Below the pieces are notes generated by a model. The model was given only the letters and a program-made list of their open reading frames with translations, was not told the origin of the DNA and did no database searches. From Mesorhizobium sp. B2-1-1 (GTDB taxonomy: Bacteria; Pseudomonadota; Alphaproteobacteria; Rhizobiales; Rhizobiaceae), in the NCBI RefSeq assembly GCF_006442975.2, contig NZ_CP083954.1, positions 3,541,501-3,605,500 of the forward strand: a DNA stretch of 64,000 nucleotides, in the 5' to 3' direction. This document shows positions 37,402 through 46,998 of this stretch, one piece after another (positions within the stretch are counted from its first letter, which is position 1; every line of letters starts with the position of its first letter). The translations under genes were made by a program, and so were the position numbers.

Positions 37402-38204
37402 TGTCGGGATCGGCAAATCTGTCCGTGCCGACCGTCCCGCAAGGCCGATGGGCACTCTTCCTGGACATTGACGGTACGCTTCTGGAACATGCCGCGCATC
37501 CCGACGCGGTGGTCGTCGGCGATGCGTTGCGAAGCATGCTGACAAGACTAGACGGGCGTCTGGCTGGCGCTCTTGCTTTCATTACAGGAAGATCCGTTTC
37601 CGCCGTCGACCGGCTCTTCCAGCCGCTGCGCCTGCCGGCTGCGGGTCTATACGGCCTGGAGCACCGGCTTGTCCGTGACGGGCCTGTCGAGGCGGCCGAC
37701 GAGCCCGCCGACATTGCCGCGCTTGCCGAGGAAATCGAGGCGGAACTGGACAATGTGGATGTCTATATCGAGCGCAAGGGCCCGATCCTGGCCATTCATA
37801 CGCGTGCGGCGCCGCAGTTGCTGCAACGGGCGACGCAACTGGTCGAACAGGCACTGGAGCGGCTTCCGCAGGGATATCGGGTTCTTGCCGGCAATGCCGG
37901 GGTGGAACTGATGCCGCTCGAAGCGGCCAAGGGAGCGGCAATCAGGCGTTTCTGCGAGTTGCCGGCTTTCCGGGGGCGGGTTCCCGTATTCCTCGGAGAC
38001 GACACGTCGGATGAGAACGGCTTCGAAGCCGTCAATGAAATGGATGGCATTTCGGTCCGCATCAAACCGCAAGGGAAAACCGTGGCGCGCCACGCGCTGG
38101 CCGATGTCGGCGAGACCCTGGCCTGGCTTGAATCCCTATGCCACGACCGATCCGGCACGAGCCGGTTTGAGGAGGCGGTCCAGCCCACTGTCCGGCAGAG
38201 TTGA
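37401..38204 (+). CDS. otsB: Trehalose-6-phosphate phosphatase type protein
   Basis: A 267-residue HAD-superfamily phosphatase. The nucleophile motif is LFLDIDGTLLEHAAHPD near residues 19-35, ITGRS is motif II, and LGDDTSDENGFEAVN is the Mg-binding motif. The ATG overlaps the stop of the GT20 gene (TGATG), so the two enzymes are made together. It would remove phosphate from trehalose-6-phosphate or an analogous product. Confidence 0.92.
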   Translation: MSGSANLSVPTVPQGRWALFLDIDGTLLEHAAHPDAVVVGDALRSMLTRLDGRLAGALAFITGRSVSAVDRLFQPLRLPAAGLYGLEHRLVRDGPVEAADEPADIAALAEEIEAELDNVDVYIERKGPILAIHTRAAPQLLQRATQLVEQALERLPQGYRVLAGNAGVELMPLEAAKGAAIRRFCELPAFRGRVPVFLGDDTSDENGFEAVNEMDGISVRIKPQGKTVARHALADVGETLAWLESLCHDRSGTSRFEEAVQPTVRQS

Positions 38205-38253
38205 GGGGCAAAACGCATTGCGCCTTTGAAGAACGGGTTTCAGGAGTTGATCA

Positions 38254-38466
38254 ATGGGCCAGTTCACCAGCCTCATTCACGAGATCATGCCCGCATGGCT
38301 CTGGCGGCGTTCGCGCCGGCGTATGCAGGACACCGAGACAACTTTCGATCCATCACGTCCCGAAGATGCCGACGCCGTCTGGCGAAAGGCCGTCGAGAGG
38401 GACCTGTTCGGCGCAAACACGCCCGACTATACCGAGACCGAACAGAAGAAGCGCGATCACCACTGA
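38254..38466 (+). CDS. Small hypothetical protein downstream of otsB
   Basis: A 70-residue protein that I do not recognise. It is amphipathic and rich in Arg, Asp and Glu, with IMPAWLWRRSRRRM near the N-terminus and ENP-free acidic stretches later. It begins 49 bases after otsB and might be co-transcribed. The convergent dprA gene ends 9 bases after it. It is plausible but short. Confidence 0.6.
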   Translation: MGQFTSLIHEIMPAWLWRRSRRRMQDTETTFDPSRPEDADAVWRKAVERDLFGANTPDYTETEQKKRDHH

Positions 38467-38475
38467 CGGAGGCTG

Positions 38476-39612
38476 TCAGCCTTCCGCGAAGACCAGCGAG
38501 ACATTGCCGCCGGCATGCCGTTCGAGCCGGCCGGCGAGGTCGAGCTCCAGGAGCACCATGAACACCTGGGCCGGATGCAGGCCGGTGTGGCGGATGATCT
38601 CGTCGATCGCCACCGGCGTCGGGCCGAGCGCTTCGGTCACCCTGGCGCGGTCGTTCTCGCCGGGTGGCGGCGTGGCCGAGAAATCGGGGGGATCTTCAAA
38701 GGGCGGCAGTTCGGGGGCCCGCAAACCGGTCAGCGGCGCGATTGCCCTGTGAATGTCGGCGGCTTCGGTGACCAAGGTGGCACCGTCCTTGAGCAGGCCA
38801 TTGGTGCCGGCGGCGCGTGGATCAAGCGGCGAGCCGGGTACGGCGAAGACCAGCCGGCCCATTTCGCCTGCGAGCCTGGCGCTGATCAGGGACCCGGAAC
38901 GCTGCGCCGCCTCGACCACCACCAGACCGACTGCCGCGCCCGCGACGAGGCGGTTGCGGCGCGGAAAATCCTGGGCACGCGGCTGCCAGCCGAACGGCAT
39001 CTCCGAAATGATGGCGCCGCCGCGCTCGACGATCTCGTCGCACAGGCCGGCATTCTCAGGCGGGTAGGGCAGATCGAGGCCTCCGGCCAGCACGCCGATC
39101 GTGCCGGTCGAGAGGCTGCCCTGATGTGCTGAAGTGTCGATGCCGCGCGCGAGGCCGGAGATGATGGCGTAACCGTCGCGGCCAAGGTCGGTCGCCAGCA
39201 TGCGCGCCATCTTGATGCCGGCGAGCGAGGCGTTGCGGGCGCCGACGATAGCCACCGCGGGCAGCCGAAACACCGCGCCTTCGCCTTTCACCGCCAGCAG
39301 CGGCGGCGGATGGTCCATGTTTTTCAACAGGGCGGGATAGTCCGGCTCGCCGATACCGACAAAGCGGGCGCCTGCCAGCCTTGCGGCCTCCAGTTCCGCT
39401 TCGGCCTCGGCGATCGAGGGAATGCGGGCGATCCTGCTGGCGCCGCCCGAAATCATCAGTTCCGGCAGCATTTCCAGCGCGACTTCGGCCGAACCGAAGC
39501 GGTTGATCAGGTCGCGAAAGGAGGCAGGACCTACATTCTGGGTGCGGATCAGCCGCAGCCAGCTCAACCGCTGCCGGTCGCTGAGGCGCGGTCCGGCGAG
39601 CGGCTTGCTCAC
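38476..39612 (-). CDS. dprA: DNA-processing protein DprA
   Basis: A 378-residue single-strand DNA-binding protein that loads RecA onto DNA taken up during transformation. The core Rossmann fold has [36 protein letters not shown] and [13 protein letters not shown]. The C-terminal 60 residues form a small winged-helix domain ([21 protein letters not shown]). The GTG at 39612 overlaps the stop of plsY by 4 bases (GTGA), so I prefer it to earlier starts. It is the last gene of the pyrB-pyrC-plsY-dprA order. Confidence 0.95.
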   Translation of the reverse strand: MSKPLAGPRLSDRQRLSWLRLIRTQNVGPASFRDLINRFGSAEVALEMLPELMISGGASRIARIPSIAEAEAELEAARLAGARFVGIGEPDYPALLKNMDHPPPLLAVKGEGAVFRLPAVAIVGARNASLAGIKMARMLATDLGRDGYAIISGLARGIDTSAHQGSLSTGTIGVLAGGLDLPYPPENAGLCDEIVERGGAIISEMPFGWQPRAQDFPRRNRLVAGAAVGLVVVEAAQRSGSLISARLAGEMGRLVFAVPGSPLDPRAAGTNGLLKDGATLVTEAADIHRAIAPLTGLRAPELPPFEDPPDFSATPPPGENDRARVTEALGPTPVAIDEIIRHTGLHPAQVFMVLLELDLAGRLERHAGGNVSLVFAEG

Positions 39613-40196
39613 TCCTTCGCCCCGATTTTGCCCTCGGTGCCGGCAAGCAGGCGTGAAATGTTGGCCCGGTGCTTGATGAAGACGATCAGGCTCATCACGA
39701 CGAACAATGCGGCAATCTGCGGTGTGCTCAGGAAATAGAGGGCGATCGGCACGGCGACCGCGGCCGTCAGCGCTGCAAGCGAGGAGTAGCGGAACAGGAA
39801 TGCCATGGCCAGCCAGACGATGGCGAAGATCAGCGCCACCTGCCAGGCAAGGCCGATCAGCACGCCGAGATAGGTGGCGACGCCCTTGCCTCCCTTGAAT
39901 CCGAGCCAGATCGGGAAGAGATGGCCGAGGAAGGCGCCAAGGCCGGCCCAAGCGCCGAGTTCGGGCGCGAAATGGCCCGCGATCAGCACCGCGGCCGTGC
40001 CCTTCAGCGCGTCGAGCAGCAGCGTGGCCGCGGCAAGGCCCTTGTTGCCGGTGCGTAGCACATTTGTCGCGCCGATGTTGCCGGAGCCGATCTGGCGCAC
40101 GTCGCCAAGCCCTGCCGCACGGGTCAGCAGAAGCCCGAACGGAATCGAGCCCAAGAAATAGCCGAGCACCAGCGCCGGGATCAGGTTGTAAGTCAT
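39609..40196 (-). CDS. plsY: Glycerol-3-phosphate acyltransferase PlsY
   Basis: A 195-residue inner-membrane enzyme with five membrane segments that transfers acyl groups from acyl-phosphate to glycerol-3-phosphate. Conserved motifs are [23 protein letters not shown] and [13 protein letters not shown]. The product, lysophosphatidate, starts phospholipid synthesis. The gene lies between the pyrC homologue and dprA, a common rhizobial arrangement. Confidence 0.96.
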   Translation of the reverse strand: MTYNLIPALVLGYFLGSIPFGLLLTRAAGLGDVRQIGSGNIGATNVLRTGNKGLAAATLLLDALKGTAAVLIAGHFAPELGAWAGLGAFLGHLFPIWLGFKGGKGVATYLGVLIGLAWQVALIFAIVWLAMAFLFRYSSLAALTAAVAVPIALYFLSTPQIAALFVVMSLIVFIKHRANISRLLAGTEGKIGAKE

Positions 40197-40254
40197 TGTT
40201 CCCCCCGCATTTCCCCCTGACGGGCTGAATTCGGCGCGATGCGCCGCCGCCAGC

Positions 40255-41541
40255 TCAGACCGAGAACACTGTGCGGCCCGCCACCAGCGTTTGCAAGACC
40301 TTGCCCTGCAGGCGCGCGCCTTCGAAACAGGTGTTCTTCGAGCGCGAGCGAATGCCGCTTTCGCTGACGATCCAGGGTTCATCCAGATCGACAAGCGCAA
40401 GGTCCGCGACAGCGCCGGGCTTGAGCGTGCCGCCAGGCAGGCCGAACAGCCTTGCCGGCGCCGTGGACAAGGTCTCGATCAGCCGCGGCAGCGGCACGTC
40501 GCCATTGTGGTAGAGCCGCAAGGCGGCGCCCAGCAACGTTTCGAGCCCAATGGCGCCGGCTGCGGCGTCGGCGAAGGGCAGGCGCTTGGTGTCGACGTCC
40601 TGCGGATCGTGCGAGGAGACGATGATGTCGACCGTGCCGTCCCTGATCGCTTCGATCATCGCCAGGCGGTCTTCCTCGGCGCGCAGCGGCGGGGTCAACC
40701 GGAAGAAGGTGCGATATTCGCCGACATCGTTTTCGTTGAGTGACAGATTGTGGATCGACACGCCCGATGTGACGGTCGCGCCGTCGGTCTTCGCGCGCGC
40801 CACCGATGCCGCCGCCATCGCCGTCGATATCTTTGCCGCGTGGTAGGAGCCGCGCGTCAGGCGCGCCAGGGCAAGGTCGCGCTCCAGCGGGATGGTTTCG
40901 GCTTCACGCGGAATGCCGGAAAGCCCCAGCCAGCTGGCGTAGAGTCCCTCGTTCATCACGCCCGACGACGCGAGGTCGGCATCCTGGGTTTCGTGCACGA
41001 TGGTTGCGCCGAAATCGCGGGCATAAGTCAGCGCCCGGCGCATCACCAGCGCGCTTGATATGGTGTGGCGGCCGTCGGTGAAGGCGGCGGCGCCGGCCTC
41101 GCGCAGCAGCCCGAATTCGGTCATCTCGCGGCCGTCGAGGCCCTTGGTGATGGCTGCGGCCGGGAAAATATTCACGATTGCCGTGTCCTTGGCGGTGCGC
41201 AGCACGAATTCGACCAGGGCCACATTGTCGATGACCGGATCGGTATCGGGCATCATGACGATCGAGGTGACGCCGCCGGCAGCCGCGGCGACACTTGCCG
41301 ACGCGATCGTTTCGCGATGTTCTCCGCCCGGTTCGCCGATGAAGACGCGGCCGTCGATCAGGCCTGGAATGACCGCCTTGCCGGCGCAGTCGATGATGGT
41401 GGCGCCCTCGGGCGCCCCCTGGTTCAGCGCAGCCTTGCCGGCGGCGGCTATCTTCTTCCCGTCGACGATGACCGTCCCGGTCTCGTCTACGCCGCGCGAG
41501 GGGTCGATGATGCGGGCGCGCTCGAACACCGTAATGGTCAT
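40255..41541 (-). CDS. pyrC: Dihydroorotase-like protein lacking metal ligands (PyrC')
   Basis: A 428-residue protein of the amidohydrolase superfamily, in the operon with pyrB. The usual metal site PGLIDxHxH reads PGLIDGRVF, so the two histidines are replaced by Arg65 and Phe67. The usual catalytic TDHAPH is SSHDPQ, which loses the aspartate. It therefore cannot be a normal zinc dihydroorotase. Comparable inactive pyrC' proteins in Pseudomonas stabilise aspartate carbamoyltransferase. An active dihydroorotase must lie elsewhere in the genome. Confidence 0.9.
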   Translation of the reverse strand: MTITVFERARIIDPSRGVDETGTVIVDGKKIAAAGKAALNQGAPEGATIIDCAGKAVIPGLIDGRVFIGEPGGEHRETIASASVAAAAGGVTSIVMMPDTDPVIDNVALVEFVLRTAKDTAIVNIFPAAAITKGLDGREMTEFGLLREAGAAAFTDGRHTISSALVMRRALTYARDFGATIVHETQDADLASSGVMNEGLYASWLGLSGIPREAETIPLERDLALARLTRGSYHAAKISTAMAAASVARAKTDGATVTSGVSIHNLSLNENDVGEYRTFFRLTPPLRAEEDRLAMIEAIRDGTVDIIVSSHDPQDVDTKRLPFADAAAGAIGLETLLGAALRLYHNGDVPLPRLIETLSTAPARLFGLPGGTLKPGAVADLALVDLDEPWIVSESGIRSRSKNTCFEGARLQGKVLQTLVAGRTVFSV

Positions 41542-42503
41542 GCGCCGCGGCCCTCATGGTTGCGGCGCGGATCGAGCAGCGCTTCCATCACCGCCATGCG
41601 CACGGCGACGCCCATCTCGACCTGTTCCTGGATGACGCTCTGCGGGCCGTCGGCGATTTCCGAAGCGATCTCGACGCCACGGTTCATCGGGCCCGGATGC
41701 ATCACCAGCGCATCGTCTTTCGCGGCCTTCAGCTTCTCGGCGTCGAGGCCGAAATAGCGGAAATATTCGCGCACCGAAGGCACGAAGGCGCCTTCCATTC
41801 GCTCGCGCTGCAGGCGCAGCATCATCACCACGTCGGCATCTTTCAGGCCCTCGGCCATTGAGCCGGTGACGATCACACCCATCCTGTCGATGCCCGCAGG
41901 CAGCAGCGTCGAGGGTGCGACGACGCGCACCTGCGCGCCGAGCGCATTGAGCAGCATGATGTTGGAGCGGGCGACGCGCGAATGCAGGATGTCGCCGCAG
42001 ATCGCCACGATCAGTTTCGACAGCGGACCCTTGGCGCGACGGATGGTCAGCGCGTCAAGCAGCGCCTGTGTGGGGTGCTCGTGCGCGCCGTCCCCCGCAT
42101 TGACCACGGAGCAGCCGACCTTCTGCGCCAGGAGGGCGGCCGCACCGGCCGACTGGTGGCGGATGATCAATATGTCGGGCCGCATGGCGTTCAGCGTCAT
42201 GGCCGTGTCGATGAGCGTCTCGCCCTTCTTCACCGAGGAACTCGCCACCGACATGTTCATGACGTCGGCGCCGAGACGCTTTCCGGCCAGTTCGAACGAC
42301 GACTGCGTCCGCGTTGAGGCTTCGTAGAAAAGGTTGATCTGGGTGCGGCCGCGCAGTGTCGAGGTTTTCTTCTCGGATTGCCGCGAGATCGCGACAGCCC
42401 GGTCCGCCCTGTCGAGCAGAAGCTCGATGTCGGCGGGGGAAAGATCGCGGATGCCCAGAAGATGGCGGTGGGGATAGAGTGGCAGGGACGAAGCGTCGGT
42501 CAT
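41538..42503 (-). CDS. pyrB: Aspartate carbamoyltransferase catalytic chain
   Basis: A 321-residue transcarbamylase joining carbamoyl phosphate and aspartate, the committed step of pyrimidine synthesis. The carbamoyl-phosphate motif is [20 protein letters not shown], the second conserved segment is [14 protein letters not shown], and [13 protein letters not shown] is near the C-terminus. Its last bases overlap the start of the pyrC homologue (ATGA), in keeping with a physical complex between the two products. It is first in the operon. Confidence 0.97.
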   Translation of the reverse strand: MTDASSLPLYPHRHLLGIRDLSPADIELLLDRADRAVAISRQSEKKTSTLRGRTQINLFYEASTRTQSSFELAGKRLGADVMNMSVASSSVKKGETLIDTAMTLNAMRPDILIIRHQSAGAAALLAQKVGCSVVNAGDGAHEHPTQALLDALTIRRAKGPLSKLIVAICGDILHSRVARSNIMLLNALGAQVRVVAPSTLLPAGIDRMGVIVTGSMAEGLKDADVVMMLRLQRERMEGAFVPSVREYFRYFGLDAEKLKAAKDDALVMHPGPMNRGVEIASEIADGPQSVIQEQVEMGVAVRMAVMEALLDPRRNHEGRGA

Positions 42504-42652
42504 CTCAAGGGGCTGCTATAGGGTGGACGTTCCATGGCTGCAAGCGCCAGCTTTGGATTGCGGCTGTTCTCCCCGGTATTTTCGTCGCGAGCCTTGGGCT
42601 ATATCTAGCCGATGGCTCCGGATTCGTAGCCGCCTGGCAGTAAGGATGAAGC

Positions 42653-44281
42653 GTGACCGACGACGTGACGAACCAGCCGCCGCCGCTGACAGGCGGCAAC
42701 GCCTGGCGGGGCGATCCGTTGCTGATCCAGCTTGCCGAGCGCTTTTCCGATCCGGTGCGCAAGGATCTCGACGGGCTCGGCCGCTTCGTGCTGACGCAGG
42801 AGGCCCAGGAACTGGCCCGCCTCGCCAATGTCGAAACGCCGAGGCTCAGGACGCATGATCGCCAGGGCCGGCGCATCGATCTGGTCGAGTTTCACCCCGC
42901 CTATCACGCTTTGATGCGCCGTTCCGTAGCCAACGGGCTGCACTCCTCGGTCTGGGAGAACGGCGATGCCGAGATCGGCCGCCGCCATCAGGTGCGCGCG
43001 GCCCGGTTCTACCTGACGGCCGAACTCGAGACCGGACATCTGTGTCCCATCACCATGACCAGCGCTTCGCTGGCAGCGCTGATGGCGAGCCCGAAACTGT
43101 TCCGCGAGTGGGCGCCGCGCGTGACGACGCGCAAATACGATCAGAGCCAAAAGCCGCCGGTCGAGAAGACCGGGCTTACGCTTGGCATGGGCATGACAGA
43201 GAAACAGGGCGGCACGGACGTGCGCGCCAATGTAACGAGGGCCGAGCGCGTCGGCAGCGGCTTCTATCGCCTGACCGGCCATAAATGGTTCATGTCGGCG
43301 CCGATGTCGGATGCATTCCTGGTGCTGGCGCAGGCGCCGGAGGGATTGTCGTGCTTCCTCGTGCCGCGCGTCCTTGGCGACGGCTCGGGCAACGGCTTCC
43401 GTTTCCAGCGCCTGAAGGACAAGCTCGGCAACCGGTCGAATGCGTCTTCCGAGGTGGAGTTCGTCAACGCGATCGGTGAGATGGTCGGCGAGCCGGGCGC
43501 CGGCGTGAAGACGATCATGGACATGGTGACCTTGACCCGGCTCGACTGCGCCGTGGCGTCTTCGGCGATCATGCGGGCGGGTCTGGCCGAAGCCGTTCAT
43601 CACGCCCGCCATCGCCAGGTGTTCGGCACCAACCTGATCGAGCAGCCGCTGATGCAGCGCGTGCTGGCGGACATGGCGCTCGACGTCGCCGCTGCCACGG
43701 CGCTGTCGTTCCGTCTGGCGCGTTCCTTCGACGAGGCGGCGAGCGATCGCGGCGAGGCGGCCTTTGCCCGTGCCATGACGCCGGTCGTCAAATATTGGGT
43801 CTGCAAAATTGCGCCGCCGCTGCTCTACGAGGCGATGGAATGCCTCGGCGGCAACGGCTATGTCGAGGAGGCGCCGCTCGCTCGCTACTATCGCGAAGCT
43901 CCGGTCAACGCTATCTGGGAAGGATCGGGCAATGTCATGGCGCTGGATGTGCTGCGCGTGCTTGGCCGCGCGCCGGGCCTATTCGAGGAGGTGCTTGCCG
44001 GCATCGATCGCGACCTGGGCGCGGGCGGACGCGGCACCATCGGTGTGCTGAAGGCGGCGATGCAAGTCGCCGCGACCGACGAAGGCTCGGCCCGCCTGCT
44101 GACGGAGCAACTGGCGCTGTCGGCGGCGGCGGCGGAATTGCGCCGGTTGGGGGCAGGGCGGATCGCCGATGCCTTCGTCGAGACGCGGCTGGCGGGCCAG
44201 TGGCGCAACACCTACGGCATGCTCGATTCGCGCCATGATGCGCGCATGATCATCGACACGCTCTATCCGCCAACCACCTGA
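42653..44281 (+). CDS. AidB-like acyl-CoA dehydrogenase
   Basis: A 542-residue flavoprotein. GMGMTEKQGGTDVRANVTRAE is the FAD-binding segment seen in AidB, and MECLGGNGYVEE precedes the C-terminal domain. The length is that of E. coli AidB (541), which has an added C-terminal part and binds DNA as well as FAD. The start is GTG at 42653. It is divergent from pyrB with 149 bases between. A role in alkylation defence is possible; many homologues have none shown. Confidence 0.88.
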   Translation: MTDDVTNQPPPLTGGNAWRGDPLLIQLAERFSDPVRKDLDGLGRFVLTQEAQELARLANVETPRLRTHDRQGRRIDLVEFHPAYHALMRRSVANGLHSSVWENGDAEIGRRHQVRAARFYLTAELETGHLCPITMTSASLAALMASPKLFREWAPRVTTRKYDQSQKPPVEKTGLTLGMGMTEKQGGTDVRANVTRAERVGSGFYRLTGHKWFMSAPMSDAFLVLAQAPEGLSCFLVPRVLGDGSGNGFRFQRLKDKLGNRSNASSEVEFVNAIGEMVGEPGAGVKTIMDMVTLTRLDCAVASSAIMRAGLAEAVHHARHRQVFGTNLIEQPLMQRVLADMALDVAAATALSFRLARSFDEAASDRGEAAFARAMTPVVKYWVCKIAPPLLYEAMECLGGNGYVEEAPLARYYREAPVNAIWEGSGNVMALDVLRVLGRAPGLFEEVLAGIDRDLGAGGRGTIGVLKAAMQVAATDEGSARLLTEQLALSAAAAELRRLGAGRIADAFVETRLAGQWRNTYGMLDSRHDARMIIDTLYPPTT

Positions 44282-44372
44282 GCAGCAGCCATGGACCACG
44301 CCTTGGTCATTCCCCCGCGCCGTTAACCTTAACAAATGGTTTCCGTTGCGAGGGCTGGCGGCAAAGCCCACT

Positions 44373-44398
44373 GTGATTCCTGTCGAAGCAGGAATCAC
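44373..44398 (+). repeat. Palindromic REP-like hairpin covering a ribosome binding site
   Basis: GTGATTCCTG and CAGGAATCAC are perfect 10-bp complements around a 6-base loop (TCGAAG). The right arm contains AGGA 6-7 bases before the ATG at 44400, so the hairpin would hide the ribosome binding site. The sequence also resembles dispersed REP elements, which often translate as PVEAGI. Confidence 0.8.
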
Positions 44399-44399
44399 G

Positions 44400-44948
44400 A
44401 TGCGACAGGTATTGACCTCTTTTCTCGCCTTGCACTGGACGATCGTTTTCGCCCTGCTGGCGATCATCTGCATCGATGGAAACCGCGGCGTGGCCGGGGC
44501 GCTTGGGGTGCTGGGCGTGACGATCGAGAGCGCCCGCTTCGTCGATCTCGAAAATGTCGTCGTGGTTGCGCCTCTGGCAACGGCCCTGCTTGTCGTGGCG
44601 GTGCTGTTCTTCTGGGCTTTTGTCGAGGCGCTGATCAACAATGCCAGCAATCCGGGCGCCGACAGCGTTGCCCGCATCGCCTTCATCAGCGCTTCCGGCG
44701 TGCTGTCGCTGATCTTGGTCGGAGGCGCGGCGCAAGGCATCAACGGGCTGTTCCTGGGCGTCGCCGTGCAATTGGCCGCACTTCTGGCCTCCTATGTCGC
44801 CATGCTTGCCGAGCGCCGCACCCTGGCCACATCGGATGAGGTTGAAATCCACGCCACGGCGCACAGCATGGCCAGGGCCGCAGCCCACAATTCGCTGCTT
44901 TCGCTGATATCGGGCCGACCCCAGCCGACCCGGAAGGGAGGCCGCTGA
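44400..44948 (+). CDS. Unknown multi-pass membrane protein
   Basis: A 182-residue protein with about four hydrophobic segments (residues 9-25, 52-75, 95-112 and 118-140) and a C-terminal tail rich in Ala and His. I do not recognise a family. The ATG at 44400 follows AGGA inside a perfect hairpin, and its stop overlaps the next gene. The frame is open upstream into the hairpin, but those residues merely translate it. Confidence 0.7.
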   Translation: MRQVLTSFLALHWTIVFALLAIICIDGNRGVAGALGVLGVTIESARFVDLENVVVVAPLATALLVVAVLFFWAFVEALINNASNPGADSVARIAFISASGVLSLILVGGAAQGINGLFLGVAVQLAALLASYVAMLAERRTLATSDEVEIHATAHSMARAAAHNSLLSLISGRPQPTRKGGR

Positions 44949-45289
44949 TGCGTTACATCTTCGCATTGTGGGCGGCTCCGATGGCGCTTTTCTGGGGCTG
45001 GTTCTACCTGTCGCTCAACGACATGAATTTCGGCTACGTCATGCTGAGCCGGCAGTTGCATGATTTCGTCTTCCAACTCTACGGCCAGATGCTCGGCATC
45101 GACCCGGCAATCATTCCCGGTATGGTGGGAAGAGCCTGTATATTCGACGGCCTGCTGCTGCTGGCGATCTGGGCGTTTCGCCGCCGTCGTGAAATCATCG
45201 GCTGGATCAGGAGGCGGCCGGCGGTTCCGGTGCAGTTCGAGCGGCTGCACCGAGCGAGCGAAGCCGGTCCAAAACTCCCTGCAGAATAA
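44948..45289 (+). CDS. Small membrane protein
   Basis: A 113-residue protein with one N-terminal membrane helix (about residues 3-21) and one near the middle ([12 protein letters not shown]), then an Arg-rich tail. It may match DUF6105, but I am not sure. It overlaps the previous gene by one base. Its last 83 bases are antisense to the 3' end of ruvX. Confidence 0.7.
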   Translation: MRYIFALWAAPMALFWGWFYLSLNDMNFGYVMLSRQLHDFVFQLYGQMLGIDPAIIPGMVGRACIFDGLLLLAIWAFRRRREIIGWIRRRPAVPVQFERLHRASEAGPKLPAE

Positions 45290-45713
45290 AGGCGGCGGCG
45301 GCCGAATCGATCTTGCCGGCGCGTTTGGCGCGCGAAAAATCCATCTCGATCAGCGTCCGTTCAGCGGCTACCGTCGACAGCCTCTCGTCCCATAGCAGGA
45401 AGGGAAGGTCGCTCAAGGCGGCCATGTTGCGTACGAAGGCGCGCGATTTCTGCGCGCGCGGACCTTCCGAGCCGTCCATGTTGACCGGCAGTCCAATCAC
45501 CACCGCGCCGGCATTCTCCTTTTGCAGCAGATCCAGCAGCACGGCCGCGTCGAGCGAGAATTTCCGTCGGATGATGACCGGGCGCGGATGCGCGAAGGAA
45601 AAGCCACGGTCCGAAACGGCGACGCCGATGGTCTTGTCGCCGAGATCGAGCCCGGCAAGCGTCCTGCCGCCAGCCAGCCGTGCCGGCAATTCCTCGATGG
45701 TAATGATAGCCAA
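45207..45713 (-). CDS. ruvX: Putative Holliday junction resolvase RuvX/YqgF
   Basis: A 168-residue RNase H-fold nuclease of the YqgF family. The first catalytic aspartate is in [15 protein letters not shown], the glutamate region is [11 protein letters not shown], and the last aspartate is in [21 protein letters not shown] is the other family marker. The family is tied to pre-16S rRNA processing and antitermination as well as recombination. The start is TTG at 45713 with AAGGA before it; the frame extends further but without conservation. Confidence 0.92.
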   Translation of the reverse strand: MAIITIEELPARLAGGRTLAGLDLGDKTIGVAVSDRGFSFAHPRPVIIRRKFSLDAAVLLDLLQKENAGAVVIGLPVNMDGSEGPRAQKSRAFVRNMAALSDLPFLLWDERLSTVAAERTLIEMDFSRAKRAGKIDSAAAAFILQGVLDRLRSLGAAARTAPEPPAAS

Positions 45714-45833
45714 CGGTTTTCCTTTGACCCGACAGCGCCGTCGCGGCGTTTTGAACACGCGAGGCCGTAACACTTTGCTCTTGAGCTGACGCCGTTCTAT
45801 CCTCCGACGGAACAAAAATCGAGGAACTCGCTG

Positions 45834-46529
45834 ATGAAACTCACTTGGTACGGACAATCCGCCTTCAAGATCGAGGTGGCGGGCGCAAGCATCCTGATGG
45901 ACCCGTTCCTGAGCGGCAATCCGCTTTGGAAGAAAAGTTGGGAAGGCCCGGCCGAAGGTGTCACTCACGTGCTTTTGACGCATGGTCACGGAGACCATGT
46001 CGGCGATGCGCTCGAGATCCTCAAGAAGACCGGAGCGATGCTGGTCGCCAACCCCGAGGTCTGCGGCTATCTCGGCGGCCAGGGCGTCGACCAGAACAAT
46101 ATCAACCAGGGCAACACCGGTGGCACGGTGGACTGCGGCCCGTTCACGACGACTTTTGTCCAGGCATTGCATTCCTCGTCCTATGGGGACGGCATCTATA
46201 TGGGCAATCCCTGCGGGCTGGTCCTGCATTTCCAGGACGACAAGACGCTCTATCACATGGGCGATACCGACATCTTCTCGGATATGGCGCTGGTCAACGA
46301 GCTGCATGAGCCGAAGATCGGCCTGGTGCCGGTCGGCGACCGCTTTACCATGGGAGGCGCTGTCGCGGCTCTCGCCTGCCGCCGCTATTTCAAGTTCGAT
46401 GTCGCCGTGCCATGCCACTATGCGACTTTCGGCCTGCTCGACCAGACGCCCGACAAATTCGTCGCCGGAATGGAGGGTTCGGGCGTGAATGTCGTCGTGC
46501 CTGGGATCGGCGAGGCGGTCACACTATAA
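45834..46529 (+). CDS. UPF0173 metallo-beta-lactamase-fold hydrolase
   Basis: A 231-residue metal-dependent hydrolase. The metal motif is [13 protein letters not shown], and [10 protein letters not shown] and [11 protein letters not shown] provide the further ligands. The start [10 protein letters not shown] is that of the UPF0173 subgroup. The substrate is not known. A small gene for an exported protein follows 20 bases later. Confidence 0.9.
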   Translation: MKLTWYGQSAFKIEVAGASILMDPFLSGNPLWKKSWEGPAEGVTHVLLTHGHGDHVGDALEILKKTGAMLVANPEVCGYLGGQGVDQNNINQGNTGGTVDCGPFTTTFVQALHSSSYGDGIYMGNPCGLVLHFQDDKTLYHMGDTDIFSDMALVNELHEPKIGLVPVGDRFTMGGAVAALACRRYFKFDVAVPCHYATFGLLDQTPDKFVAGMEGSGVNVVVPGIGEAVTL

Positions 46530-46549
46530 ATTGAAAACGGAATTAAACC

Positions 46550-46966
46550 ATGGGCTTGAGGAACTCTCTTTGCGTTTCGATGCTGTTTGCGGCGTCGCCG
46601 GCGCTTGCCGCGGACGATTTCATTGAAGGAGTATACCTCAAGTCCGAGGAGCTCTGCGCACAGGCCAGGAAAGATACCCTGCAGACGCTGATCGATGCCG
46701 GCAACATCGTGCTGTCGGCCCATGGCCTGCAAGGGGTCGAATACAATTGCGAGTTCTTGCAGATCAGCAAGGCGACACGCTCGCCGAGCTGGGCGGTGAC
46801 GGCCATTTGCCAGGAGCCGGGCTACGTTTTTCCCGACGTGCTCTCGGTGACGCAGATGAGCCCGACTCAGATCGATCTCGTCTCCGTCCGGCCCATCGAA
46901 GACGAGAGCGAGGCGAGCGGCAACAGCGGCAGCTACTATCTGTGCGAGGGCATGGCCCCGCCGTGA
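46550..46966 (+). CDS. Small exported hypothetical protein
   Basis: A 138-residue protein. Residues 1-20 form a signal peptide (NSLCVSMLFAASPALA, then ADDF). The mature protein has three to four cysteines (ELCAQAR, YNCEFL, AICQEPG, YLCEGM), consistent with disulfide bonds in the periplasm. I do not recognise a family. It ends 13 bases before the target duplication of the insertion sequence. Confidence 0.72.
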   Translation: MGLRNSLCVSMLFAASPALAADDFIEGVYLKSEELCAQARKDTLQTLIDAGNIVLSAHGLQGVEYNCEFLQISKATRSPSWAVTAICQEPGYVFPDVLSVTQMSPTQIDLVSVRPIEDESEASGNSGSYYLCEGMAPP

Positions 46967-46979
46967 GGTCATTTGCCCG

Positions 46980-46998
46980 ATTGTGGGCATGCACATGT
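46980..46998 (+). repeat. Left copy of 19-bp target duplication
   Basis: ATTGTGGGCATGCACATGT here is identical to 48336-48354. The two copies flank the insertion sequence, and the next bases differ on each side, which fixes the length at 19. Confidence 0.85.
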
